DNA of 64,000 nt from Roseiflexus castenholzii DSM 13941 (GTDB lineage Bacteria; Chloroflexota; Chloroflexia; Chloroflexales; Roseiflexaceae): the NCBI RefSeq assembly GCF_000017805.1, contig NC_009767.1:4505001-4569000 (forward strand), given 5' to 3'. Made by a program: the position numbers and the translations under genes. This document shows, piece by piece, positions 43,532 through 54,502 of the stretch. The notes under the pieces were generated by a model that did not search any database, was not told where the DNA came from, and worked only from the letters and a program-made list of their open reading frames with translations. Every line of letters begins with the position of its first letter. Positions within the stretch are counted from its first letter, which is position 1.

Positions 43532-44554
43532 CTATGCACCATTCCGCAGCCTGCGCAGTTCTTCTTCGAGGGCGCGCAGGCGCGCTTCAACTTCGGCGCG
43601 CGCCTGCGCTTCACGTTGCGCCCGTTCCGCCTCGCGCCGCGCCTGTGCTTCCGCAGCAGCCCGCGCCTGCGCTTCGGCTTCCCGCGCCTGCGCTTCACGT
43701 TGCGCCCGTTCCGCCTCGCGCCGCGCCTGTGCTTCCGCAGCAGCCCGCGCTGTGGCTTCGCGCCGTGCGCGCTCCGCTTCGCGTTGTGCGCGCTTCTCGG
43801 CTTCCTGGCGCGCCTGCGCTTCCAACCGCGCTCGTTCTTCCGCGTCCGCCGCCTGCCGCACCACCGTCGCATAGTCGCCGAATGCCACGCCATGGTCGTC
43901 GTAGCAGACGACGTGATCGCCCTCCACCCCCAGCCACACATCGGCAATCGCCAGATGCACCCGTCCCGCAGCATCCAATGGATGCAGGCGGTACATCCCC
44001 GCCTCCAACCGGTAGTCGAGCAATCGCAGCCGCCGCTTCCCCCGACCTTTTCCGGCGTCATCCACAATCACGTACTGCGCCACCCCCGCGCGCGCGTAGT
44101 GCTCCACCTTGCGCTCCAGGTCGTTCTCGCGCGTCTCCGGCGAGGTGATCTCGATGATCAGCGCCGGACGCGCGCCTTCGACCGCCACCTCGAATGTGCT
44201 CCAGTCCTGCCGTTCGCGGATGCCGGGAATGACCATCACATCCGGTCCGTGCGGGCGCAGGTCGGGGATGTCCCACGCAATGCGCACATCGCTCAGGACG
44301 ATGGCGACCCCCGCCTCCTCCAGACGGGCGCGCAGCACAGCAGTGAGGTACATCCGGTCGGTCTCGTGGCGGTCGCTATGCACAATGAAATCTCCCGTTT
44401 CAGGGTGCAGGACGTCCTCCAGCGTGAGCGGAACCTGTTCGAGGTGATGGGGATCGTCGGGGGTCGGGCGGGGCACAAAGCGCCAGCCGTAGCGGAACGG
44501 GTCCTCGGCGGGCACATCGGCAGCAGGAACCGGTTTGGTCGATGCAGTCGTCAT
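43532..44554 (-). CDS. Uma2 family protein with a long coiled-coil tail
   Basis: A 340-residue protein. Residues 20-235 are a Uma2/DUF820 nuclease-like domain (GPDVMVIPGI, RPALIIEITSPETRENDLERK, HYARAGVAQYVIVDD). Residues 240-340 are an almost continuous charged helix built from EAQARREAERAQREAQARA-type repeats, predicted coiled coil. The tail is encoded by a GC-rich minisatellite and is probably variable in length. Confidence 0.82.
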   Translation of the reverse strand: MTTASTKPVPAADVPAEDPFRYGWRFVPRPTPDDPHHLEQVPLTLEDVLHPETGDFIVHSDRHETDRMYLTAVLRARLEEAGVAIVLSDVRIAWDIPDLRPHGPDVMVIPGIRERQDWSTFEVAVEGARPALIIEITSPETRENDLERKVEHYARAGVAQYVIVDDAGKGRGKRRLRLLDYRLEAGMYRLHPLDAAGRVHLAIADVWLGVEGDHVVCYDDHGVAFGDYATVVRQAADAEERARLEAQARQEAEKRAQREAERARREATARAAAEAQARREAERAQREAQAREAEAQARAAAEAQARREAERAQREAQARAEVEARLRALEEELRRLRNGA

Positions 44555-44592
44555 GACGTCAGTATAGCAAATAATCCATCACCACGCGCAGC

Positions 44593-45156
44593 CTACCGCT
44601 TCCACTTGATACTGCACCCGACGCTCGGCTTCTGCACTGCGTTCACCGGTTGACCGGACAGAATAGCATCGAGCGCGGCGCGCACATCGGCGGCGGTCGC
44701 CTCTCTGCCGCTGCTCGGACGGGTATCGTCGAGTTGTCCGCGGTAGACAAGACGCAGGTCGCCGTCGAAGATGAAAGTGTCGGGGGTGCAGGCGGCGCCA
44801 TACGCGCGCGCGACATCCTGTGTCTCATCGAACAGATAGGGGAAGGGATAGCCGACGCGCAGCGCCTCCTCGCGCATCCTCTCCGGCGAGTCTTCCGGGT
44901 ACTGGATTGGATCATTAGAACTGATAGCGATGAACGACACCCCCTGCGGCATATAGTCCTGCGCCAGGCGAACAAGCGCCCGATCAACATGCTTGACATA
45001 CGGGCAGTGATTGCAGATGAACAGAATAACCGTCGCCTTGGGCGATTTCAGATCGCTCAGCGACATCGTTTTGCCCGATACCGTATCAGTCAGGGTGAAA
45101 TCGGGCGCAATGGCGCCCAACGTCAACGTCAGCGATGTTTCTGATGTTGCGGGCAT
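44593..45156 (-). CDS. Thioredoxin-fold AhpC/TSA-type protein
   Basis: A 187-residue redoxin: GAIAPDFTLTDTVSGKTMSL, then ATVILFICNHCPYVKHVD with a CxxC-type centre (C-N-H-C) and FIAISSNDP, TPDTFIFDGDLRLVYRGQLDD. This subgroup with CNHCPYVK is common and uncharacterised, likely a thiol reductase or peroxidase. AGGAGGAAGATC upstream fixes the start at 45156. Confidence 0.88.
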   Translation of the reverse strand: MPATSETSLTLTLGAIAPDFTLTDTVSGKTMSLSDLKSPKATVILFICNHCPYVKHVDRALVRLAQDYMPQGVSFIAISSNDPIQYPEDSPERMREEALRVGYPFPYLFDETQDVARAYGAACTPDTFIFDGDLRLVYRGQLDDTRPSSGREATAADVRAALDAILSGQPVNAVQKPSVGCSIKWKR

Positions 45157-45421
45157 GATCTTCCTCCTTGACATCAAATGGTACGGTTCCGCGAGAATCC
45201 GTTTTCATCTGTGTGCATCCGCGTCCCCTTACGCGCGCATCGCGCGCGCAACGTCAACCGGGACATCAGGAGCAGGCAGTCGTGCTGGTCACATCGTATT
45301 GTACCAGATGTCGCAGCGTGTCAGGCGCGTTTCGTGGTATGATGCACCTGTCGCATCCGTGCTGCGCCAGGGCGCGTAAAAGATAAAGATGAAAACCGCA
45401 CATAACGAATAGACAACACGT

Positions 45422-47080
<1,659 letters not shown>

Positions 47081-47144
47081 GTGCGCGTGATGGGGCAGGC
47101 GCAGCGTGCCATGGACGAATGATCTGCATCACCACGAGGCTTCC

Positions 47145-50100
47145 ATGAGTTCAGGCGAGCAAGTCATCCGTGATCGCTACCGCGTGATCTACACCGTCGA
47201 TGAGCGTCCCGGCGTGAAAATCTATCGTTGCCGCGATGATCAGAGCGGTGAGTTGTTGCTGGTAGCCGGGTTTGCGCCGCCCGAAGGGGCGCTCAGCGAT
47301 CTGGACATTCTTGCAAAGCAGATCGCGGCGGTGCGCCACGAGGCACTGTTGCCGCTACGCGACCATTTTGCCGAGGGTGCGCTCTACTACATGGTTTGCG
47401 CCGATCCCGGCGGGCAGGATGTTGAACGAGCGATACGCGCGCGCGGCGGTCCGCTGCCGGAAACCGACGTGCTGACGCAGGCGACCCGATTGCTCTTGCT
47501 GCTGGAACATCTGCACAACCAGCGTCCGCCGTTGTTTCTGGGCGATCTGGCGGTTGTCGATGTTTGGGTCAACGACAAAGGCTCCTTTCTGATTACTCCC
47601 TTTACATTAGCGACGCCAATCGGTCAGTCGCCGTCGCCGTACCGCGCGCCTGAACTCTCGCGCCCCGATGCAGAGCCTACAACGGTGAGCGATGTGTATA
47701 CCATCGGCGCGCTGATGTACCACGCACTGACCGGCTGGGCGCCGCCGACGCCCGCGCAACAGGAAGCCGGGATGCCGCTGGCGGGTCCGCGATCGCTCAA
47801 TCCGCACATCTCGCCGCTGGTCGAGCAGGTGTTGCTGCGCGCTCTGCAATTGCGCCCGGTCAATCGGTTTCAGCAGGCGCGCGAAATGCGCATTGCGCTC
47901 GAAACCGCGCAGATGATGGGCGGACGTTCGCTTGGTCTTGGTCCTGATGTGCTGACGCACGCAACGCCATCCCCTCCTTATGAAGAACAGCCGCAGCAAA
48001 CGGCAGAGAATGTCGTGCATGCGGCACCGGGCATTGCGCCGCCCGCGGCGCCAGCGCCTGTTCCCGTGGCTTCGGTTGCTCCACCGCCTGCAGCGCCGGC
48101 GCCCTATCCGCCGCCAGGGTATCCAACCGGCTATGCGCCTGCTCCCCCACGGCAGGGTTTGAGCACCGGCTGTCTCGTCACTTCTGCGGTGCTGCTGACC
48201 GTTGCTGCGATTGGGGTCTGTCTGGCGATTGCGGTCTTTCTGCCGGGCAGTCCGCTGCGCCAGATGCTCGGCATGAGCGGCGCCGCCGCTGCGCCAACAT
48301 TGGCGCCAACGGAAGCGTCACCCGCAGCAACGGTGGCGCCGACTGCAACGAGCGCTGCGAACGTGGAACCGACCGTCCCGCCCCCTACGCCAATACCTGC
48401 CAATGGATCATCTGCGCCTGGACCGGATGCTATCTCGCCACAGAATGTCACGGCCATCACAGCAACACGCCAGCTGTCCATGTCGGTATTTGGTCCTGTC
48501 GCTTACTCGCCTGATGGACGGCTGCTCGCCGTGGGGATAAGCGAAGCGGTCAGCCTGCATGATGCTACAACGCTCGATGACCTTGGAACCTGGTTTGACC
48601 ACACGGGCAAAATCACATCACTCGCCTGGTCTGCCGACAGCACCTTGCTGGCGTCGGGCGCCAGCGACGATAACGAAATTCGCATATGGGACGTATCGAC
48701 CGGACGGGTGGTTCGGCGTCTGAGCGGTCATACCGGCTGGATTCGCAGCATCGCCTTCGCTCCCAATGGCACGCTGCTAGCATCGGGGAGCACCGATCAA
48801 ACAGTGCGTATATGGGATGCCGCAACCGGTCAACTGCTGGCGACCCTGAGCGGACACACCGGCTTCATTGGCGGTGTGGTCTTTTCCCCTGACAGCACGA
48901 CGCTGGCATCCGCCTCGCGTGATGGCAGCGTGCGCCTCTGGGACGTGGCATCCGGGCGTGAAATCAGTGGCTTCAATTTTCGCACTCCGCTCGACCCGGA
49001 CACCAACCTGCGCTACTGGGCGACCGGTGTCGCGTTTTCGCCTGACGGCAAGGCGCTGGCAGTCGGATCGACCGAGGGGGTCGTCTATCTGCTCGATGCC
49101 GCCACCGGTCAGGTCATTCATCAGTTGCGCGGTCATACGAACTGGATCGTCATTCGCGGACTGGCGTTCGCTCCTGATGGAAAGACCCTCTACTCAGCCG
49201 GGCTGGACGCAACTGTGCGCATATGGGATGTGGAACGCGGCGTGCAGACCGGTGTACTCGATGTTCACCGTCTCGACATTTTCAGCATTGCTATCAGTCC
49301 GAATGGTGAGCGCCTGGCGTCGGTCAGCGATCAGGAAGGGCGCATGATCGTCTGGGACCTGACACAGCAGCGCCCCGACATGAACCTGCGGATCGGGCTG
49401 GGATTGGTAACCTCGCTCGTCTTCTCACCCGATAGTGAGGTACTTGGCGCCGTCGGGTACAATGGCATCATTCAGTTGCGGTTGCTGGCGAATGATCAAA
49501 TCCGTCAGTTTGCAGGCTCTTCCACGTCGGTGCAATCACTGGCATTCCTGCCCAATGGTCGTCTGGCAACGATTACCGAGCAGGATACGGTGGTTATCCT
49601 GGATTTTCTGCGCGAAACATCCAGCGATCTGACCGGATCGACCGGCGATCCGCTCTGCATTGCTGCCGATCCGGGTGGAAAAGTGGTTGCCGCCGGCGCA
49701 AACGATGGCACGGTGGCGATCTGGAATGGCGCCGATGGTCAGTTCCTCCGGTCGCTCAAGACCGATCTCCCGGCGGTGTTTCTGGTGGCGGTCAGCGATG
49801 ATGGGGCATTCGTGGCTGCTGCCGGCACGCCGAATGATCCACGCATCGAAATCTGGCGTGTCGCCGATGGGCAGCGCGTCCAGACGTTGAGCGGCATGCA
49901 AAACTCCATCACCAGCATTGCGTTCCAACCGAGAGGGACGTTGTTTGCAGCAACGGGGACCGATGGTGTGCTGCGTATGTGGAATTATCGCACGGGCGCT
50001 TCGGAGCGAAATATTAAGGCTGCGCCGGAAAATGGTTGGTTTACTGCACTGGCATTCTCTCCCGATGGCGCAATCCTTGCGACCGGCACACCCACCGGCG

Positions 50101-50264
50101 TGGTGCAGTTCTGGAATCCGGCGAACGGCGCAGAGATGGCGCAGGTTCAGCAGCAATTCGGCGTGCTGGCGCTGACGTTCAGCCCTGATGGCGCACAACT
50201 CGCCGCCGCCGGTCGTGATGCGGGCGTGACGCTTTATCGGGCTGTGCGCAGTGGTTCATCGTAG
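47145..50264 (+). CDS. Membrane pseudokinase with extracellular WD40 propellers
   Basis: A 1039-residue protein in three parts. Residues 8-260 are a Ser/Thr kinase-like domain (RYRVIYTVDERPGVKIYRC to RPVNRFQQAREMR), but the catalytic HRD is LGD (FLGDLAVVDVWV) and the DFG position reads TPF, so it is probably a pseudokinase. A Pro-rich linker and one membrane helix follow at about 338-366 (LVTSAVLLTVAAIGVCLAIA). From about 445 to the end there are roughly 12-14 WD40 repeats (IRIWDVSTGRVVRRLSGHTG, VRIWDAATG...), enough for two propellers. Start at 47145 is chosen because the kinase domain opens there. Confidence 0.85.
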   Translation: MSSGEQVIRDRYRVIYTVDERPGVKIYRCRDDQSGELLLVAGFAPPEGALSDLDILAKQIAAVRHEALLPLRDHFAEGALYYMVCADPGGQDVERAIRARGGPLPETDVLTQATRLLLLLEHLHNQRPPLFLGDLAVVDVWVNDKGSFLITPFTLATPIGQSPSPYRAPELSRPDAEPTTVSDVYTIGALMYHALTGWAPPTPAQQEAGMPLAGPRSLNPHISPLVEQVLLRALQLRPVNRFQQAREMRIALETAQMMGGRSLGLGPDVLTHATPSPPYEEQPQQTAENVVHAAPGIAPPAAPAPVPVASVAPPPAAPAPYPPPGYPTGYAPAPPRQGLSTGCLVTSAVLLTVAAIGVCLAIAVFLPGSPLRQMLGMSGAAAAPTLAPTEASPAATVAPTATSAANVEPTVPPPTPIPANGSSAPGPDAISPQNVTAITATRQLSMSVFGPVAYSPDGRLLAVGISEAVSLHDATTLDDLGTWFDHTGKITSLAWSADSTLLASGASDDNEIRIWDVSTGRVVRRLSGHTGWIRSIAFAPNGTLLASGSTDQTVRIWDAATGQLLATLSGHTGFIGGVVFSPDSTTLASASRDGSVRLWDVASGREISGFNFRTPLDPDTNLRYWATGVAFSPDGKALAVGSTEGVVYLLDAATGQVIHQLRGHTNWIVIRGLAFAPDGKTLYSAGLDATVRIWDVERGVQTGVLDVHRLDIFSIAISPNGERLASVSDQEGRMIVWDLTQQRPDMNLRIGLGLVTSLVFSPDSEVLGAVGYNGIIQLRLLANDQIRQFAGSSTSVQSLAFLPNGRLATITEQDTVVILDFLRETSSDLTGSTGDPLCIAADPGGKVVAAGANDGTVAIWNGADGQFLRSLKTDLPAVFLVAVSDDGAFVAAAGTPNDPRIEIWRVADGQRVQTLSGMQNSITSIAFQPRGTLFAATGTDGVLRMWNYRTGASERNIKAAPENGWFTALAFSPDGAILATGTPTGVVQFWNPANGAEMAQVQQQFGVLALTFSPDGAQLAAAGRDAGVTLYRAVRSGSS

Positions 50265-50277
50265 ACGTCCAGGTAGG

Positions 50278-51471
50278 TCAGTAGGTCACGCGCACCGGCG
50301 TGCCGATGGGCGCCCATTCGTACAGCCACGCTGCCGATTTCAGCGGCAGGTTTACGCAGCCATGCGATGGGCGCGCGCCGGTGCCGAAGAGGTTGTGCCA
50401 GTAGGTGCCGTGCAGAGCGACGCCGCCGTAGAAGTACATGACGTGCGGGACATTCGGTACAACCCAATATTTGCCTTCGGTGACGCCATCCATGGTTTGC
50501 ATCGGCAGTTTGGCGTAAATCTGGAATGCGCCGGTTGGCGTGTTCATCCCATCGCGCCCGGTGGCCACCGGCGCATCGAAGACGAGGCGGTCATCTTCGT
50601 AGGCGTAGAGCCACTGTTTCGATAGATTGACGACAATCCGCTTTGCGGCGCGTGTTGTGGCGGTTAGAGCGCGGCTCGCCGGAGGCGGCGCTGGTGAACG
50701 CGGTGTTGCAGTTGCGCGAGGCGTCGCAGGTTGCATTGGCAGCGGCGCTGAAGCAGCAGGCGCACCGTTAAGCGGCGCAACATCGGGTGCAGCAGGCGCA
50801 GGCGGTCCGAACGTCTCGAATCCGCGGTTGGGCACAGGAGCAATGTTCAGCCCGCGCAGTTCCGCCAACGCGCGCCCCAGATCAGCAACCTGAATGTCGT
50901 CGGTCGTTCCTGCACTCGCCGGAACGCGCTCCAACCGGGCGCGCTCAAAATACTGCACATGCCGGTATCCTCCGGCGGTCTGCTCCCACACCGGTTCGCT
51001 GATCGGCATACCGAAGAAATCGACGCCACCCGATGCCTGCCAGAAGCCGATGAACGGCTCCCGAACGCTGTATCCGGTTTCGCCGAAGAACAGTTCGCCA
51101 TCGACCGGCGGACGATCCGGGCGCGGCGGGAAGGTGCGGTAGAGCGCCGCGACATATTCGGCGGCGACAGCACCGGTGCGCACAATTGGCGCGCCATCGG
51201 CGGCAGCGACGCGCTCCAGGCGACCCTTCTCGAAGTACTGCGCCGGTCCAATCCCTTCGATCATCAATACTTCGGTGACGGGGAAGCCGAGCGTGCGCGG
51301 TCCGTCGTGGCTGCGCCAGAAACTCAAGAAACCGTGCTCATCGGTGAGATGGTGCCCGGTGCGCAGGAAATAGAGCGCCGCCGCCTGTGCGTAGAGGGGA
51401 ATCGCCATCGATGAGGAGAAGAGTCCGGCGATCAGCAGCGCAAGAACGGTCAGGCGTGCAGTATGGCGCAT
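50278..51471 (-). CDS. L,D-transpeptidase (YkuD domain), exported
   Basis: A 397-residue exported protein. A signal peptide at 1-29 is followed by a Chloroflexota-type substrate-binding region with repeated LGFPVTEV and VQYFERARLERV words, a Pro/Ala linker, and the catalytic YkuD domain from about residue 277 (RIVVNLSKQWLYAYEDDRLV). The active-site motif is complete: HGTYWHNLFG...SHGCVNLP. Such enzymes form or anchor 3-3 peptidoglycan cross-links. Convergent with the WD40 gene. Confidence 0.92.
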   Translation of the reverse strand: MRHTARLTVLALLIAGLFSSSMAIPLYAQAAALYFLRTGHHLTDEHGFLSFWRSHDGPRTLGFPVTEVLMIEGIGPAQYFEKGRLERVAAADGAPIVRTGAVAAEYVAALYRTFPPRPDRPPVDGELFFGETGYSVREPFIGFWQASGGVDFFGMPISEPVWEQTAGGYRHVQYFERARLERVPASAGTTDDIQVADLGRALAELRGLNIAPVPNRGFETFGPPAPAAPDVAPLNGAPAASAPLPMQPATPRATATPRSPAPPPASRALTATTRAAKRIVVNLSKQWLYAYEDDRLVFDAPVATGRDGMNTPTGAFQIYAKLPMQTMDGVTEGKYWVVPNVPHVMYFYGGVALHGTYWHNLFGTGARPSHGCVNLPLKSAAWLYEWAPIGTPVRVTY

Positions 51472-51595
51472 CGTGAGGTCCTTCTGCTAGTCTCTGCCGG
51501 AAACCGGGACAGCGAAACGTCGGATTGTGCGGATGAGCGCCTGACGGAGACACCTGAGCCGATTATAGCGCCCATTCGCGCTATGTCAAGAGTTA

Positions 51596-52240
51596 TCACT
51601 TACAGAACCTGCTCAGATAGCGGATCACTCCTGCTACGGATACCACATCACCGTATTTGCCATCGATGTCGAAGAGATTGGCGAGATGCGGTTCGGGTGC
51701 GCGGTCACCGACACATTCACGCGGGACGATCACACGAAACCCGTGTTGCATCCCATCGACCGCACTGGCCCGAATGCAGCCGCTGGTCGAACAGCCGACC
51801 ATGATCACGGTGTCGATGCGGAGGGCGGTCAGGGTGGCGGCGAGGTGGGTGCCGAAGAAGGCGCTGGCATATTTCTTTTCGATCACCAGTTCGCCGGCTT
51901 GCGGGTGCAGCTCATCAACAATCTCAATCAGCGGCGAGTCATGGGTGAGTTGGCGTAGCGCCGGCACTTTTTGTACGAAGATACCGCCGTCGCGACCATC
52001 GGCTGCATAGGCGACAGTAGTGTAGATGATCGGGATACCGGCAGTGCGGGCCACAGCCAGAACCGGCTGGCTGGCGCGCACTGCGTCCGGTACGCCGGGT
52101 GCGGCGTACAATGGTGAGCCGGGTGTAGTGTAGGCCTTGATGAAGTCAATTACCAGCAGCGCCGGCTGTTCGCCGAAGCCAACTCGGCCGGCTAAGCCGT
52201 GCTGACGGTAGTCGTCGGCGAGGTGGTCGAAGGATGTCAT
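51596..52240 (-). CDS. Isochorismatase-family hydrolase, N-carbamoylsarcosine amidase-like
   Basis: A 214-residue cysteine hydrolase. ALLVIDFIKAYTTPGSPLY supplies the catalytic Asp, VIEKKYASAFFGTHLAATL the Lys, and VMVGCSTSGCIRASAVDG the nucleophile Cys; the GCSTSGC form is typical of N-carbamoylsarcosine amidases. Its position at the end of a cluster with hydantoinase subunits fits hydrolysis of an N-carbamoyl amino acid. Nicotinamidase-like activity is less likely. Confidence 0.78.
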   Translation of the reverse strand: MTSFDHLADDYRQHGLAGRVGFGEQPALLVIDFIKAYTTPGSPLYAAPGVPDAVRASQPVLAVARTAGIPIIYTTVAYAADGRDGGIFVQKVPALRQLTHDSPLIEIVDELHPQAGELVIEKKYASAFFGTHLAATLTALRIDTVIMVGCSTSGCIRASAVDGMQHGFRVIVPRECVGDRAPEPHLANLFDIDGKYGDVVSVAGVIRYLSRFCK

Positions 52241-52520
52241 AGGGCCTCGTTGTTAGATTAAAGGGCAGACCGTTCGTATGAGCGCAGATGCGGTTGATGG
52301 CTTTGCGATGCTTTGGTGCGTCCTCACCCCTAGCCCCTCTCCCACTGGCGCCGGAGAGGGGAGTGCAGAGCCGAACCGGGAGTCATTGCAAAGCGATCAA
52401 CAGTTGTACTCAATCACAAGTGCTGTCCGCCTCTCAATTGTTAGGGTAAGGGGGGCGCGGCATGCTGCGCCCCTATCTACGTCGTGCCGGGTTGGGTGGT
52501 CGAGGTATGCCGCGCTCCTG
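52241..52520. other. Intergenic palindromes of a different style
   Basis: Contains CCCCTCTCC/GGAGAGGGG (about 52334-52361) and GGGGCGCGGCATGCTGCGCCCC (about 52453-52474), a near-perfect palindrome. Neither matches the MITE-like family used elsewhere in the window. No gene. Confidence 0.6.
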
Positions 52521-54458
52521 CTAGTCTACTGTGACCTCGCGTTGTTCGGCGGGTTGGGCCATGCGTTCGCGCCGGGCGGCACGGGCCATGGCCCACCGCA
52601 CCGGTTGCGGTTTGCGCGGCGCGGGCAGGCCGGTCTCGACTTCGGCATTGGCCAGCAACTCTTCCAGCGGCGGTCCGAAGTCGAAGCCTTTGATTTCGCC
52701 ACGGGCAGCAGCCAGCTCGGCGCGTTTGGCTTCGGTAGCGGCCATGTCGATGTCTAACGTGTCGATCAGTACGACGCCGTAGTCATTCAGGGCCTTCTCA
52801 CGGCTGACCAACCCGTAGCGTACATCACGCTGCACCGCTTCTGCCGGGCGGGTGAGCGAGTCTTTCCAACCGCCGCCACCGGCAGTGCGGTAAATCAATT
52901 GATCACCTGGCTCAACCGCAATTTGGTCGCACTTGCTGGGCAGTACCTTGCGTGTGCCATCGGTACGCACAAGAATCTTCGTTGACCGACTACCCGGCTT
53001 ACCGCCGACGTTGCCCCACGGCGGTGTTAACCAGCGGTCGTCGTGGATCGAGATTTCGCCCGGCTCGAGGAAGGTGTAGATCTTCTCGATACCATTCCCG
53101 CCACGGTGGAAGCCGGCCCCGCCTGAGTCCATGATGCTGGTGTAGCGTTCGATCCGGATCGGGTAGTAGCTCTCAAGGTATTCGGTGGGGATGTTGGTGA
53201 AGAGCGGCCACCACGAGTGTCCGTCCATTCCGTCGCCAATCGGGCGACCGGGAATACCACCGTAGTTGATCTCCATGAGATAGAAGAATTCGCCGTCTTT
53301 GTCGTAGCCGGAATAGAGCAGGTAGGGCGAGGTGCCATAGCCAGCAGCGGTGGTAAACTCCGGCGCCCGCTTGGCCAGCGCACCGCCGAGCACGTCGAAG
53401 AGGCGGGTGAGGGCATGGGTGCGGCATCCCAGTGCAGCCGGAAACTCCGGCTGGATAAGACTGCCTTTGGGCATGGTGACGTGCAGCAGCGGGTAGAAGC
53501 CGTCGTTGAACAGGATTTGTGGGTCAAAAACCATAATCAGGTAGACGCCGATGAACATCTTGAACATCGACTCGTTGAGGTAGAAGTTGATCGGCCCCAT
53601 CGCCTGCGGGTCGGTACCCGTCCAGTCAAAGTAGGCTTCGTGCCCTTCACGCCAAATGGTTAGTTTCATCTTAAATGGTCCATTGCCCAAACCGTCGTCA
53701 TCGACGTAGTCTTCAAACGACTGTGGTTCTTCAGGCAAGTTGCGCACGATAAGCTCTTTCATCGCCCGATAGGTGCGATCGAGCAGGGCTTGAGTGGCTG
53801 CCAGATAGACATCTTTGCCGAAGCGGTCGCACAGCTCGATCACCCGCTTCTCGGCGGTGCGGCAACTGGCGATGATCGCCATCAGGTCGGCGCGGTTCAT
53901 TTCAGGCTGGCGGACGTTGTTGAGCATGATGTCGAGCACGGCTCGGTTGAGTTTGCCGCGTTCGTAAATCTTGACCGGTGGCAAGCGCAGCCCTTCGCCG
54001 AAGATGGTGGTGGCGTTAGTAGGCAGCGAGCCGGGCAATGGACCACCCACATCTTGGGCATGGCCGAACATGCTGGCCCAGCCGATCAGTTCGCGATGCT
54101 CACCCTCGCCGTAGAAGATCGGCAGCATCACCAGCAAGTCGTTGATGTGGCTGATCGCGCCGCCACAGAGATACGGATCGGAGAGTAAAATCACATCGCC
54201 GGGTTCGATCGTCTGATTCCAATGGTCGAGCAGGCCGGCGATATACGAACCGAACTGGCCGACGATCATCCGCCCGTGCGGATCGGTAATCATCGGAAAC
54301 TGGTCGTGCTGCTCGCGGATCACCGGGCTCATCGCCGTGCGGTAGAGCACGGCGTCCATCTCGTAGCGGGTGTTCTTGAGCGCGTTTTCGATAATGTCGA
54401 GCGTGACCGGATCGATCTCGATCTGGGGAATCGATGCGATTTTGAGATTGGTTGCCAT
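52521..54458 (-). CDS. hyuB: Hydantoinase B / oxoprolinase-type subunit
   Basis: A 645-residue protein with DPVTLDIIENALKNTRYEMD, SPVIREQHDQFPMITDPHG, GDVILLSDPYLCGGAISHINDLLV, GGAGFHRGGNGI and RTAGGGGWKDSLTRPAEAVQRDV, all characteristic of HyuB. With HyuA it makes an ATP-dependent amidohydrolase acting on hydantoins, 5-oxoproline or related cyclic amides; distant relatives are acetone/acetophenone carboxylases. The C-terminus is about 70 residues longer than many HyuB proteins. 44 bases after hyuA. Confidence 0.9.
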   Translation of the reverse strand: MATNLKIASIPQIEIDPVTLDIIENALKNTRYEMDAVLYRTAMSPVIREQHDQFPMITDPHGRMIVGQFGSYIAGLLDHWNQTIEPGDVILLSDPYLCGGAISHINDLLVMLPIFYGEGEHRELIGWASMFGHAQDVGGPLPGSLPTNATTIFGEGLRLPPVKIYERGKLNRAVLDIMLNNVRQPEMNRADLMAIIASCRTAEKRVIELCDRFGKDVYLAATQALLDRTYRAMKELIVRNLPEEPQSFEDYVDDDGLGNGPFKMKLTIWREGHEAYFDWTGTDPQAMGPINFYLNESMFKMFIGVYLIMVFDPQILFNDGFYPLLHVTMPKGSLIQPEFPAALGCRTHALTRLFDVLGGALAKRAPEFTTAAGYGTSPYLLYSGYDKDGEFFYLMEINYGGIPGRPIGDGMDGHSWWPLFTNIPTEYLESYYPIRIERYTSIMDSGGAGFHRGGNGIEKIYTFLEPGEISIHDDRWLTPPWGNVGGKPGSRSTKILVRTDGTRKVLPSKCDQIAVEPGDQLIYRTAGGGGWKDSLTRPAEAVQRDVRYGLVSREKALNDYGVVLIDTLDIDMAATEAKRAELAAARGEIKGFDFGPPLEELLANAEVETGLPAPRKPQPVRWAMARAARRERMAQPAEQREVTVD

Positions 54459-54502
54459 CGTTGCTCCTCGCTATTCGTCTTGGCGCAAGACCGCACCGGC
54501 GG

